64,000 nt of DNA from Cystobacter fuscus (GTDB lineage: Bacteria > Myxococcota > Myxococcia > Myxococcales > Myxococcaceae). Location of the stretch: NCBI RefSeq assembly GCF_002305875.1, contig NZ_CP022098.1:8184001-8248000 (forward strand), written 5' to 3'. Below, piece by piece: positions 17,739-32,300 of this stretch. Position numbers and translations under genes: made by a program. Numbering within the stretch: position 1 is the stretch's first letter; each line of letters opens with the position of its first letter. The notes below the pieces were generated by a model. It made no database searches. It was not told the DNA's origin and was given only the letters and a program-made list of their open reading frames with translations.

Positions 17739-19364
17739 CTACCCGCCCGCGAAGGGCTGCTCGATGTACCGGGCCACGAGGGCCCGCGTCCGGGGCAGAG
17801 GCAGGTGCTCGAAGGGGCGTCCCGCCTGACGCGCCAGGTGCGCCGCCAGGTAGTCCTCGACGTCGGCGGTACCGCCGTGCAGCCAGGCGGTGAGCAGGGC
17901 CCCGAGCGCCTCGGGCGTTCCCCACCGGAACAGCGCCCAGGCGGCTTCGTCCGCTCCGGGCCACAGCTTCTTCTCCCACGTCTCGTCCCGCAGCCCCCGC
18001 TCCAGCAGCTCCACGTGCCCCGGGGCGTCCAGCGCTCCGAGCCAGCGCAACGCCTCGGCCCGCAGCCACGGCTCGTCGGATTCCCGCGCGGTGCGCCTCA
18101 ACAGCTCGCCCCCTTCCGCGCGCCCCCACCGCAAGAGCCCCGCCGCCGCGCGCACACGCACCAGCGGATGCGCTGCATAGAGCAGGGCCTCGAGCCGCTC
18201 GAGCCACGCCGGACCGGCTTCGTCCAGGGCGAGCAACCCCTCGAGGGCGAAGCACGCCGCCGCGTCATCCGTCCCCGCCAGCGCCGCGAGGAAGAGCGGA
18301 CGGTCCCCGGGTTCGGCCGAGCCCGCCGCCTCCCGCAGCACGGTGCACACCAGGGGCAGGTTCTCGGGCCACTTCCACGCGGCCAGGGCCCAGCGCACCG
18401 CCGTGGCCCGCTCCCGCTGGAAGAGCTGCCGCAGCAACTCCCTCCGGAGATCGAGCGCCACGCCGAAGTCGCACAGGTAGCGCAGCCGCAACGCACGGGC
18501 CTCGGGCCACTCCGCCAGCACCTCGAGGGCGCACGGGTAGTCCTCCGGGGCCGGCATGAGTCCATAGGCGACGTTCAGCGAGAGGCTCTGGGCATGCAGC
18601 ACCTCTTCCAGGCGCCGCAGCAGCCCCTCCCGCCCGAGGCAGACCAGGAGCGTGGGCAGGGGCAGACGCAAGGCCTTCGCCGCCTGGTGCAGGGCCTCGG
18701 GGTCCGCACTCAACAACTGGTGCAGGGCTTCCCGGGGCATGGGCCCCTCGGTGGGCAGGTTCCGCGACTCCCGGGCGAGCAGCGCCCATGACTCCGGCCG
18801 CGTCCAGGTGGCCGCCGCGACCTGGAGGTTGCGCTCCGGGCCTCCCGGCTCCCGCTCCAGGGCCCGCCGATCTTCCTCACACCAGCGCGTGTACAGCCAC
18901 GTCAGGACGGGCGCGGGCAGCGGTTCTCCCTCACGCCGCGACTGGATGAGGAGGTCCGCGCGCTCCCAGGGCGACCACCGGCGCAGGCTCGCCTCCACCC
19001 AGGGGATGTCCTCCTCCGCCCGCACGAGGCGCAGGCACCGGTACGCCTCCAGGACTGGGGCGTCCTCCTGGGATGGAGAGAGCGCGCTGGCACCCAGGAG
19101 CGTGGAAAGCTCGGCGCCCGACAGCCGCAGTCCCAGGTGGAGACCCAGTCCGAGCGCCCAGGAGCGCACGGTGAAGTGTTCCTGGGGATCGAGCAGGAGC
19201 ACCCGCACGCGGGGAAGCTCGTCCTCGCCGCCGAACAGGCGCAACAGCCGGAGTACGCGGACCCGGGCGCCGAAGTCCCCCGCGGGCAGTGAGTCCAGGA
19301 AGGTCAACAGTTGCGCGCGGATGCCCGAGCGCGAGGACCAGACGAATCGGGGAGAGGTAGACAC
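17739..19364 (-). CDS. HEAT-like alpha-helical repeat protein
   Basis: A protein of about 541 residues. The GTG at 19364 is chosen because an ATG at 19442 would overlap the divergent gene. The whole sequence is helical repeats with regular leucine spacing (LEGLLALDEAGPAWLERLEAL, VRVRAAAGLLRWGRAEGGELL, LRAEALRWLGALDAPGHVELL). These are typical of HEAT/armadillo scaffolds. There is no signal peptide and no catalytic motif. It probably mediates protein contacts; the partner is unknown. Confidence 0.75.
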   Translation of the reverse strand: MSTSPRFVWSSRSGIRAQLLTFLDSLPAGDFGARVRVLRLLRLFGGEDELPRVRVLLLDPQEHFTVRSWALGLGLHLGLRLSGAELSTLLGASALSPSQEDAPVLEAYRCLRLVRAEEDIPWVEASLRRWSPWERADLLIQSRREGEPLPAPVLTWLYTRWCEEDRRALEREPGGPERNLQVAAATWTRPESWALLARESRNLPTEGPMPREALHQLLSADPEALHQAAKALRLPLPTLLVCLGREGLLRRLEEVLHAQSLSLNVAYGLMPAPEDYPCALEVLAEWPEARALRLRYLCDFGVALDLRRELLRQLFQRERATAVRWALAAWKWPENLPLVCTVLREAAGSAEPGDRPLFLAALAGTDDAAACFALEGLLALDEAGPAWLERLEALLYAAHPLVRVRAAAGLLRWGRAEGGELLRRTARESDEPWLRAEALRWLGALDAPGHVELLERGLRDETWEKKLWPGADEAAWALFRWGTPEALGALLTAWLHGGTADVEDYLAAHLARQAGRPFEHLPLPRTRALVARYIEQPFAGG

Positions 19365-19440
19365 GAGCGCTCGGGAATCTAGGCTCGCCGACACTCGTGC
19401 TCCACTGAGGAGTGCGCGACGCCGTCCTGGAGAATCCCGC

Positions 19441-20682
19441 ATGAACCCTCGACACCTCAGCCGAGCAGAGTTTCTCTCCCTCACGAGCCTGCTGGCGGGC
19501 TCCTCCCTCCTGCCACGTCCGGCGAATGCCGCTCCCAAGTCCTCCGGGAAGACCGCCCCGAGTCCCGCCACTCCGAAGCCCGGGCCAATGGGACCCGTGC
19601 CCGTGCAAGGCGACCACTTGAGGCGAAGCTGCCGCGCCGCGTTCACGTTGAGTTCCACCGCGGACGCGGGCACCGAGTTGATCCGCCTGGGTGAGTGGAT
19701 TCGCGACCAGGGCCTCCAGTCAGACGTGTACGGCAACAGCGAGTTCATCCAGTCCTTCGAGCGCCGCGTCGCGGAACGGCTCGGCTTCGAGGACGGGTGT
19801 TTCATGCCGACCGGCACCATGGGCCAGCTCATCGCGCTGCGCATCTACGCGGACGAGGGAGGCACGCGGACCGTGGGCCTCCACCCGTCCTCCCACCACG
19901 TGCTGCACGAGGACGACAGCCACACCGTGCTCCACGGACTCCAGCCCGTCCTCCTCTGTCCCTGGTCCCGACCCGTGCTCGCCGGTGACGTGCGCAACGC
20001 TCGCGAGCGCCTGGGCATGGTCAGTGTCGAGATGCCCGTGCGCTGGCTGGGCGGGCAGTTGCCCACGTGGGAGCAGCTCGAGGAGCTCAAGCACACGTGC
20101 CGCGAGCGCGGGGTGAAGCTGCACATGGACGGCGCCCGGTTGTGGGAAAGCCAGCCCTTCTATGGCCGCTCGTACGCGGACATCTGCCGGGGCTTCGACT
20201 CCGTCTATGTCTCCTTCTACAAGATGGTGGGCGCCCTGGGCGGGGCCATGGTGGTGGGAGGAAAGGATTTCATCCGCACGGCCCGGATGTGGAGACACCG
20301 GCACGGGGGAAACATCTTCCAGATGCTGCCCTACGTCTCCTCCGCGGCCATGCGCCTGGACGACGTCCTGGGCCGCATTCCCGCCTACGTCCAGCGCGCG
20401 AAGTCCCTCACCGAGGCCCTCGCCGCCGACTCCCGCCTCGTGGTGCTCCCCAGGCCCGTGCAGACGAACCTGTTCCGGGTCTTCCTGCGCGGGGATCCCG
20501 CCGCGTTCTCGCGCCAGAGGGATCGCATCGCGCAAGAGGACTCCATCTGGCTGACGAACGGCTTCAGCCCGACGCGCGTCCCGGGAGTCGTCGAGACGGA
20601 ATTGCAGGTGGGTGAAGGGCTCGCGGGTCTCGATGACGCGCAGGCCGTGCGCGCCCTCCTCCGGCTGCTCGAACCCGCGTGA
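19441..20682 (+). CDS. Exported threonine-aldolase-like PLP enzyme
   Basis: A protein of 413 residues. Its PLP fold type I core matches low-specificity threonine aldolase/beta-eliminating lyases: DVYGNSEFIQSFERRVAERLG, FMPTGTMGQLIALRI, HMDGARLWE (cofactor Asp) and VSFYKMVGALGGAMVVGG with the Schiff-base Lys. Unusually, a leader of about 45 residues precedes the core, with MNPRHLSRAEFLSLTSLLAG and an ANAAP cleavage-like site, resembling a Tat or Sec export signal. Threonine aldolases are normally cytosolic. The product could act on periplasmic amino acids or have another role. Confidence 0.82.
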   Translation: MNPRHLSRAEFLSLTSLLAGSSLLPRPANAAPKSSGKTAPSPATPKPGPMGPVPVQGDHLRRSCRAAFTLSSTADAGTELIRLGEWIRDQGLQSDVYGNSEFIQSFERRVAERLGFEDGCFMPTGTMGQLIALRIYADEGGTRTVGLHPSSHHVLHEDDSHTVLHGLQPVLLCPWSRPVLAGDVRNARERLGMVSVEMPVRWLGGQLPTWEQLEELKHTCRERGVKLHMDGARLWESQPFYGRSYADICRGFDSVYVSFYKMVGALGGAMVVGGKDFIRTARMWRHRHGGNIFQMLPYVSSAAMRLDDVLGRIPAYVQRAKSLTEALAADSRLVVLPRPVQTNLFRVFLRGDPAAFSRQRDRIAQEDSIWLTNGFSPTRVPGVVETELQVGEGLAGLDDAQAVRALLRLLEPA

Positions 20683-20781
20683 CCCGGACAACATCGGGCG
20701 AAATCAATCACGAAGGGCCTTATGTCCCCCCACGTGTCCGGGTCATACTCCGCCGGGGCCGATCCCCAGAAGGAGCACTCG

Positions 20782-21029
20782 ATGAGATCCTTGAAGAGCG
20801 TCTGCATGTTGCTGTGCATGGCCGTTGCCTCCGCATGTGGTGGAGAGCTTCCCGAGGACGTCAACACGGGCGAGGGGGAGGCCACCCCCATGACGGAGGC
20901 AGTCTCAAACGACACCTCCGCCCAAGGGCTTCTCATTCCCCCGGGCTGTGGGTCCTTCAAACAGCGCTGCTGTGCGGACAATGTCTGTTACAACGGACTG
21001 GAGTGTGACCCTTCGTCGAAGACCTGTCT

Positions 21030-21036
<7 letters not shown>
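20782..21036 (+). CDS. Small Cys-rich lipoprotein
   Basis: An 84-residue protein starting at an ATG with a good ribosome site (aaggag). The signal peptide ends in a lipobox-like VASAC. The mature C-terminus is cysteine-rich (CGSFKQRCCADNVCYNGLEC, then a final Cys), resembling small disulphide-knotted secreted proteins of myxobacteria. Its stop overlaps the convergent PKS-C stop by seven bases. Function unknown. Confidence 0.7.
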
Positions 21037-23291
<2,255 letters not shown>

Positions 23292-23300
23292 GACGGGTCC

Positions 23301-26300
23301 TCACGAATCCTTGGCGAGATCCTCGGCCACCAGCCGCGCCAGCTCGGCATCCGACAACGCATCCAGGTCCTCCGCCGCGGGCACCGGGGAGGCCTTGACC
23401 ACGATGGGGGCAGGAGGAGGCGGCTCGGCCGGCGCCGCCTGGACGTCGAGCTTCAAGACGTCGGTGAGCAGGTGTTGTCCCAGGAAGTCGACGGTGGGGT
23501 GATCCAACGCCACCGTCGCGGGCACCGGCGCGCCGAGCTGCTTCTGCAACACATTGCGCAGCTCGATCGCCATCAGCGAGTCCATCCCGAGCTCGGCGAA
23601 GCCCTGGCGCCAGTCGACCTCCGAGGGCTCCAGCCGCAGGATGCGCGCCGTTTCCTCCTGGAGGCTGCGCACCAGCAGACGGGAGCGCTCCTGGGGCAGT
23701 GCGCTCCGCAGTCGCTCGGCGAGTCGTGCACCCGCGTGCGTCTCGGCGGCACGGACCGGCGCCAGCGCCGCGTAGAGCGGCGAGCGGCCCAGGGCCCCCA
23801 GCGACTCCAGGTACACCGGCCACTGGATGGACAGGAGCGCCACCTGGGGCCGGCCACTCGCGAGCGCCTCGCCGAACAACGCGAGCGCCCCCGCCGTGGG
23901 CAGCGGCCGGATGCCTCGGCGCTCCAGCGATCGGGCCAAAGCACCATCCGACGCGCCCACCATCCCCGTCTCCGCCCAGGGTCCCCAGTCGAGCGACTGC
24001 GCGGGCAATCCGTGCGCCCGCCGCTCGTGCGCCAGCGCGTCCAGGAAGGCGTTCGCCGCGGCGTAGTTGCCCTGCCCTCCCGAGCCGAGCAGCGCGGAGG
24101 CCGAGGAGAAGAGAACGAAGAAGTCCAGGGGCCGGTCACGCGTGAGCCGGTGCAGGTTCCACGCGCCCGCGACCTTCGGGTTCATCACCCGCTCGAAGCG
24201 CTCCAGCTCCTGTTGCAGCAGCGCGCCATCCTCCAGCACGCCCGCCGCGTGGATGACACCCCGCAGGGGCGGAGACGCCGCATCCACCTGACGCAGCAGC
24301 CGGGACACCTCCTCCTCGCGCGACACGTCCACGGACGCGAGCGTCACCTGGGCCCCCGCGCGTTCCAGGGCACGCACCGCCTCGGTGGCCAGCGCCGAGG
24401 GCGCCCGGCGTCCCACCAGCACCAGGTGTCGCGCGCCCCGCTCCACCATCCACTTCGCCACCTCCAGGCCCAGTCCTCCGAGCCCTCCCGTGATGAGGTA
24501 GGTGGCCTCCGGGAGCAGCACGGGGGCCACGTCCCGTCCACCCCGCTCCTCGCGCAACTCGGGGTGCAGCCGCACGCCCCGGCGCAACACCACCTCGCGT
24601 CCGGCGGTGCTCGCACCACGGGTCAGCTCGGCCAGCAGCCCCCGGAGGCTGCCCTCCTCGTCCCGGGCGTCCAGGTCCACGCGCGTGCAGCGCAGCTCGG
24701 GATGCTCGCGATCGATGACCCGGCCGAGGCCCCACAATGGCGCCTGGGGCAGGCTCACCGGGCCATTGCGCACCGCCTGGGCGCCTTGCGTGACGAGCCA
24801 CACCGGCACCACCGTGTTGCTCCCCACCAGCGCCTTCACCAGGTGCAGGGCCCCGCCGCTCGCCTCCAGGACGGCGCGCTGCACGGTGTCCGCCGACGCG
24901 TCCTCGGAGGCACGGGCATCGAGGCCCGCCAGGTACACCACCCCCGCGCAACCCTCCGCGCCCAGGGCCTCGCTCAGCGCGCGCGCGCAGTCCTCCGGCC
25001 TCCACGCATCCACCTCGAAGGAGTCCGCGCCGAGCTTCTGGAACACGGCCGCCGAGCGGACCCGGATGACCCGGGCCCCGTGCTCCTCCAACAGCCGCCC
25101 GAGCCGCTCACCCACGCCGTGCCGGTCCATCCACAGCACCCAGGGCCGGGGATCCAGCGCGGGCAGGGTCCCGGACGGAGGCGGCTCGGGCTTCCAGGTC
25201 AGCTCGTAGCGCGCCTCCTCCCGCGGCGCCTGGAGTCCCGGACGCACGGCCTCTCGGCTCGCCATCCGCGCGCGGAAGCCGAGCACCTCCGCCACCAGGC
25301 CCTGCTCGTCGTAGATGCGCAGATCGCCGCCCAGGGACGCCCCCACCCCGGCCCGGCCGTCTTCCCGGACGCGAGCATGGCACCACACCGTGCCCCGGGG
25401 CCGCCGGTGCACGGTGAAGCGCGAGATGCTGAAGGGGATGAGGATCGCGTCGGGGAAGCGCGACTGGTACTCCAGCGTCCAGCTCGTGAGCACCTGGAAG
25501 CACGAGTCCACGAAGCCGGGATGGAGCACGTGCTCCTCCAGCGAGTCCGGCAGCTCGGGCAGCCGCAGCTCTCCGAGGATGTCCATGCCCCCGCGCTTCG
25601 CCGAGTGGATCCACATGTAGCTCGAACCGAGCACGTAGCCCTGTCCGCGCATCCCCCGGTAGAAGTCCTCGCCCCGCAGGACTTCCTGGCAGCGCGTCTG
25701 GAGTTCCTCCCGGGACTCCCACGGCTCCGGGGGCGGAGCCTCACCGAGGCTCAGGGAACCACTGACATGCGGCAGCCACGTCTCCCCGCCGCCGTCGGCC
25801 GCCAACGACTTCACCTCGAACGCGCCCCCGCGCTCCGGCGGAGACAGGATGATCTGCACCGCGCGCTCCTCGTTCTCGGAGAGGATCAGCGCGCGTGGGA
25901 AGGCCAGGTTCTCCAGGGTGCACGCGGGAGAGCCATACACGTCCTCGATCACCGACAGCAGCAACGACACGTGCGAGGAGCCCGCCGCGACGCGGGTTCC
26001 GTAGAGCCGGTGATCGTCGAGGTGGACCGGACGCGAGGGTCCGTACACCGTCTCGTAGACGATCGCGTCGAGCGCCGGAGACCGCAGCCGCCGACCGAAG
26101 TGGGGCACCGGAGCCTCGTGGTTCCGGGACGCCGCGCGGGGCGTCGAGCCCTTCCACCAGTAGCGCTGACGCTGGAAGGGATAGGTGGGCAGGGGGATGA
26201 GCCGTCCCCCACCCGCCGCGAACTCCGAGGGCTCCCACCGGGGCGCCTGGTCCGCTCCGCTTCCGAACACCACGCCCTCGGGGGACTGGCCCACCTCCAG

Positions 26301-29300
26301 CGCGGACAGCCGCTCGCGCATCCGCTCCGCCGAGTCGGCCTCCACCGTGAGCCAATGCTCGAAGCGCGTCCGGCCCACCGCCGCCGTGAAGCACATGTCC
26401 ACGACGTCCACTCCGTCCTCCAGGGCCCGCGCGTAACGGCCCGCCAGGGCACGCAGGGCCTCGGGGCTCCGCGCCGACAGCAGCAGCACGTGCCGCCGCG
26501 GCTCCGTCTCCGGACGCGTCCGCTCGGGCGCGGGCGCCTCCTCCAGCACCACGTGGGCGTTCGTCCCGCTGAAGCCGAAGGAGCTCACCCCCGCGATGCG
26601 CCGGCCCTGCGTGGGCGCCCAGTCCGTCAGCGCCACCGGTACCTTCACCCCCATTCCCTTCCAGTCGATGTGCGGGTTGGGCGTCTTCAGGTGCAGGTGC
26701 GCCGGCAACTGGCCGTGCCGCAGCGCCAGCACCACCTTCATCACCCCCGCCACGCCCGACGCCGACTCCAGGTGGCCCACGTTCGTCTTCACCGAGCCCA
26801 TCCACAGCGACTCGTTGCCCTGGCGCCCCTCCTTCAATACCGACCACATCGCCTCGGCCTCGATGGGGTCTCCCAGCGACGTCCCCGTGCCGTGCGCCTC
26901 CAGGTAGCTCACCTCCGCCGGAGCCACGCCCGCGCCGCGCAAGGCCTGCTGGATGACCGCCCGCTGCGCCTGACCATTGGGCACCGTGAGCCCGCTGCTC
27001 GGCCCGTCCTGGTTCACCGCCGAGCCCCGGATGACCGCGAGGATGTTGGAGCCGCGCGCCTTCGCGTCCGACAGCCGCTCCAGCACGAGCACCCCACAGC
27101 CCTCCGCCCGCGCGAAGCCATTGGCCGACGCGTCGAAAGTCTTGCACCTCCCGTCCGGCGCCAGCATCCGCGCCTTGCTCACCGCCAGCATCGACTCGGG
27201 CGAGAGGATGACGTTCACCCCCGCCGCCAGGGCCCGCGTGGACTCGCCCGAGCGCAGGCTCTGACACGCCAGGTGCAACGCCGTCAGCGACGACGAGCAC
27301 GCCGTGTCCACCACCAGGCTCGGCCCCTGCAACCCGAGCAGATACGACACGCGCCCGGCCACCGCGTTGAGCGACGTGCCCGAGGCGAACCACGCATCCA
27401 CCTGCTCGGCGGGCCCCTGGAGGATGACCCGCGCGTAGTCCGCCGCGGTGACGCCCACGAAGACACCCGTGCGCGAGCCCTTCAGCGCGCTCACGTCCTG
27501 CCCCGCACGCTCCAGCGCCTCCCAGGCCACTTCCAGCATCAACCGCTGCTGCGGATCCATGCTCTCCGCCTCGCGCGGCGAGATGCCGAAGAAGCGGGGA
27601 TCGAATCGGTCCACCTCGCGCAGGAAGCCGCCCGCGCGCACGTACATCTTCCCCGGCACCTCGGGGTCCGGGTCGTACCAGCTCTCCACGTCCCAGCGAT
27701 CCGCCGGAATCTCCGCGATGGCGTCCGTCCCCTCCTTCAACAGCCGCCAGAAGGCCTCGGGCGTGTCCGCTCCCCCAGGCATCCGGCACGCCATGCCGAC
27801 GATGGCGATGGGCTCGTCCGGAGCGGCCTCGGCACGGGCCTCGGTCGTCGCGGCGAGGGGCGACTCCTGATGCAGCAGCGAGTCGAGGTGCTCGGTGAGC
27901 GCGCGAACGTTCGGGTAGTTGAACGCGAGCGTCGCCGGCAGCGTCAGCCCGAACTGATCCTCGAGCCGACCCTTCATTTCCACCGCCATGATGGAATCCA
28001 ACCCCAGCTCATGGAAGCCGCGCTCGGCGTCGAGGGACTGTCCGGCGGACAGGCCCAGCGTGCGCGACACCGTCTCGCGGACCAGCGCGCCCACGGCCTC
28101 GCGCCGGGCGGACGGCGTGGCCGCGTCCTTCCATGCCGGCCGGGGAGGTGCCTTGCCCTCGGGGAGCGCCCGCGTGGGCTCGGAGGCAGCGTGCACGCGG
28201 AGGTCCGCCAGGAACGGCCGGGGCCTCCGGGCCTCGAGCAGGGAGCGAAAACGCTCCCAGCGCACACTCGCCACCACGGAGTGAGACACCCCCGAGGCCA
28301 CGAGCCGCTCCATCCAGTCCAGGGCGGCTTCGCGATCGAGCGCCTCCAACCCCACGCCCTCCAGCCAGACCCGCTCCTCGATCGTCGCCAGGCCCGCGCC
28401 CTCCCACAGGCCCCAGTCGATGCTCGTCGCCACGAGCCCCAGGGCCCGCCGGTGCGCCGCGAGCCCGTCCAGGAAGGCATTGGCCGCCGCGTAGGCGCCC
28501 CCGTTCGACGAGCCCCACACCCCCGCGACCGAGGAGAAGAGCACGAAGAAGTCCAATGGCTGCTCGCGCGTCAACGCATGGAGGTTCCACGCGCCATCCA
28601 CCTTGGGTGCCAGCACCCGCCCGAGCGTCTCCGCGTCCAGGTCCGCCACCCGCGCCGTCGCGGATACCCCCGCCGCGTGGACGATTCCGCGCAGGGGTGG
28701 CAGCGCGCCCTTCATCCGCTCGAGCAGCGCCGCCATCGCGTCACGCTGGGACACATCCGCCTGGACCAGCCACACCTCGGCGCCCGCCGCCTCCAGCTCG
28801 CGCACCGCGGCGATCCGCCGGGCCTGCTCGTCCCCGTGGCCCTGGAGTTCGTCCCATCGCGAGCGCTCGGGAAAGGCCCCGCGCATGGTGAGCACGAGAT
28901 GGCGGGCCCCGCGCCGCACCAGCCGGCGCGCCACGTTCAGTCCGAGCGCCCCCTTGCCTCCGGTGATGAGGTAGGTGGCATCGGCGCTCACGGGCAAGGG
29001 CTGGAGTTCGGGCGCCTCCCGCTCCATCAGCCGCGCCACGTAGCGCTGGCCGCCCCGCAGGAGCACCTGATCCTCGCCGTCCGCCGAGCGCAGCTCCTCC
29101 CAGAGCCGCTCCACGCCCTCCTCGGACCCCAGGTCGATCAACCCACCCCAGTGCTGAGAACTCTCCAGCGACACGGTCCTTCCGAGCCCCCACAGCAGGG
29201 ACTGGGAGGGATTCACGCGCGCCTCCGCGCTCGGGGAATGCGCGTTCCGGGTCACCACCCACACACGGGCCGCCGCGTCCGGAGTCCCCTCCAGGACGTG

Positions 29301-32300
29301 AAGCACCGAGGCCAGCTCCAGACACGCCTCGTGCGCCCGCTCCGTCTCCAGGGCGCGCAGGAACACCACGCCCGCGCACGAGGCCGCGTGCTCCCGCCAT
29401 GCCCCCGCGAAGGCCGACGGCGCCACCGTCACGCAGGCCGTGCCCTGGGACTCGAGGTGCGCGGCGAGCCGACGGCCCTCCTCGCCCTCGCCCACCACCA
29501 GCCAGGAACCCCGCGCTGGAGACACCTCGGACCCCGCGCGCACCGAGGGCCGCCAGTCCACCGCGTACCGGGCACCTCTGCTCCCTCCCTCCCGGGCGGG
29601 CCGTGACACCTCCACCTGGGGCGCGACGGTGACGGACGTCTCCGGAATGGCCCAATGCCGCTGACGCCGCCACGGGTAGCGCGGCAGCACGAGCTTGCGG
29701 CGCGCGGGCTCGGGATCCACGCCCTTCCACTCCTGGGAGTGGCCCTGGACGAACAGGCGGCCCAGGGTGTCCAGCATCTGCTCCTGATCGTCCTGACCCT
29801 TGCGCAGCGAGGCGAGCCACGTGGGCCCGTCTCCCAGGCACGCCTTGCCGAGACCCAGCAGCGTGGCGTTCGGGCCCACCTCCACGAAGACGTCGATGCC
29901 CAGGCCACGCAGCGACGCCATGCCCTCCTGGAAGCGCACGGCCTCGCGCGCGTGGCGGCGCCAGTAGCCCGGTGCGCCCAGCTCCGAGGGGCCCACCACC
30001 CGGCCCGTCACGTTGGAGACGAGGGGCACCTGGCCGGGAGCACGCGCCATGCGCGCCGCCCTGGCCTCCAGCGCGTCGAGCATCGGCTCCATCAAGGGAG
30101 AGTGGAAGGCGTGCGAGACGTTGAGCTTGCGCGTCGCGAGGCCCTGGGCCTCCAGCGCCGCGAGGATGCGTCCCACGGCCGCCGCCTCACCGGACACGGT
30201 GAGCTGGCCCGGGGCGTTGTCCGCGGCGATCGAGACGCGTCCGGGCTCCTTCGCGAGCAGCGGCTCCACCTGCTCGCGGGAGGCGAACACCATGGCCATG
30301 ACGCCGCCCGCCGGCAGGGCCTGCATGAGCCGACCGCGCTCGGCGATGAGGTCCAGCGCGTCCTCCATGGAGAGGATGCCCGCCACGCACGCGGCGGCGA
30401 ACTCGCCCACGCTGTGGCCCATCACCGCGTCGGGCACCACGCCCCACGAGCGCCACAGCTCCGCGAGCGCGTACTCCAGGGCGAAGAGCGCCGGCTGGCT
30501 GAAGGCCGTCTGATCGATGGGCGAGGTCACCCCGTCCTTCGGGTAGAGCACCGACAGCAGATCCATCCGGGGCGAGAGCCGCGAGGCACAGCGCTCCAGC
30601 GCGTCACGGAAGACGGGGGACGTCTCGAACAACCGGCGGCCCATGCCGGCGAACTGCGCGCCCTGGCCGGTGAAGAGGAAGGCCACCCGGGGCGGCGTGT
30701 GTCCCGCCTTCCCCTGGGCCACGCGCTCCTGCCGTGCGCCCGAGGCGAACGCGGACAGGCGCTCGGCGAGCACCTGTGTCGAGCCACCCACCACGGACAG
30801 CCGGTGCTCCATGCGCGCGCGAGCCGTGTTGGCGGTGAAGCACACGTCCGCCGCGTCCTCCTCGGGGTGGGCGGAGAGGTGGCTGGCGTAGCGGCGCGCG
30901 AGTTCCCCCAGCGCGTCCTCGTTGCGTGCCGAGAGCGTCAACAGGTGCGCGGGGCGCGGAGCGGGCGCGCGCGTGGGGGCGGCCGGAAGAGGCGCCTCCT
31001 CGAGGATGATGTGCGCGTTGGTGCCGCTCATGCCGAACGCGCTCACGCCCGCGAACCGGGGCTGAGCCGAGCGCTTCCAGGCCTGCGTCTCGGTGGGCAC
31101 GAAGAAGGGCGTGCCGTCCAGGCGGATGCGGGGGTTGAGCCGGCTGAAGTTCAGGTGCTTGGGAATGGCCTCGTGCTGGAGCGCGAGCGCCGCCTTCATC
31201 AACCCGGCGATGCCCGCGGCCGCCTCCAGGTGGCCCATGTTCGTCTTCACCGAGCCGAGCGCGCACCGCTGCCCATCGGGCCGGGGCTGGCCCAGCACCT
31301 CCACCAGGGCCTCCACCTCGATGGGATCGCCCAGGGGCGTACCCGTGCCATGGGCCTCCACGTACCCGAGCGCCGAGGGTTGCAGCTTCGCGTTCTTCAG
31401 GGCCTGGAGCAGCAAGTCCCGCTGGGCGAGCACGTTGGGCGCGGTGAGTCCCTGCGAGCGCCCGTCCTGGTTGACGGCCGAGCCGCGGATGAGCGCGAGG
31501 ATCCGGTCTCCCCGGGCCTGGGCGTCCGACAGGCGCTTGAGCACCACGACGCCACAGCCCTCGCCCCGGACGAAGCCATTGGCGCGAGCGTCGAAGGCGC
31601 TGCACCGGCCATTCGGGGAGAGCGCCTGCATGCGGATGAGCGACTGGGTGACGGACGGGTGCAGCACCAGGTTCACGCCGCCCGCGAGCGCCACGTCACA
31701 CTCGCCCGAGCGCAGGCTCTGACAAGCCAGGTGCACCGCCACGAGCGACGAGGAGCACGCCGTGTCCACCGAGAGGCTCGGGCCCCGCAGCCCGAGCGTG
31801 TACGACAGGCGTCCGGGCGGGAAGCAGTGGCCGTTGCCCGTGGAGAAGTAGGCGTCGATGCTCTCCGGATCCGTGGGCAGGAGCCGCGCGTAGTCATCCC
31901 CGGTGAGCCCCACGAAGACGCCCGTGGCGGTGTCCACGAGGCGCTCGGGATCCTGCCCCGCGTGCTCCAGCGCCTCCCACGCCACCTCCAACAACAGGCG
32001 CTGGCGGGGATCCAGGCTGGCGGCCTCGCGGGGGGAGATGCCGAAGAACTCCGCGTCGAAGCCGCTCACGTCCTCCAGGTAGCCCGCCCAGCGGGGAGCA
32101 CCCGAGTCGGACCCGAAGCGGCGCGAGGCCGGCTCGCGGCGAACGACGTCCCGGCCCGCGGCCAGCAACTCCCAGTAGGCCTCCGGCGTATCGGCGCCTC
32201 CCGGGAAGCGGCACCCCATGCCCACCAGGGCGATGGGCTCGGCACGCGCGCGCTCGAGCGAGTCGATGCGCGCCTGCATCTTCTGCATCGCCATCACCGC

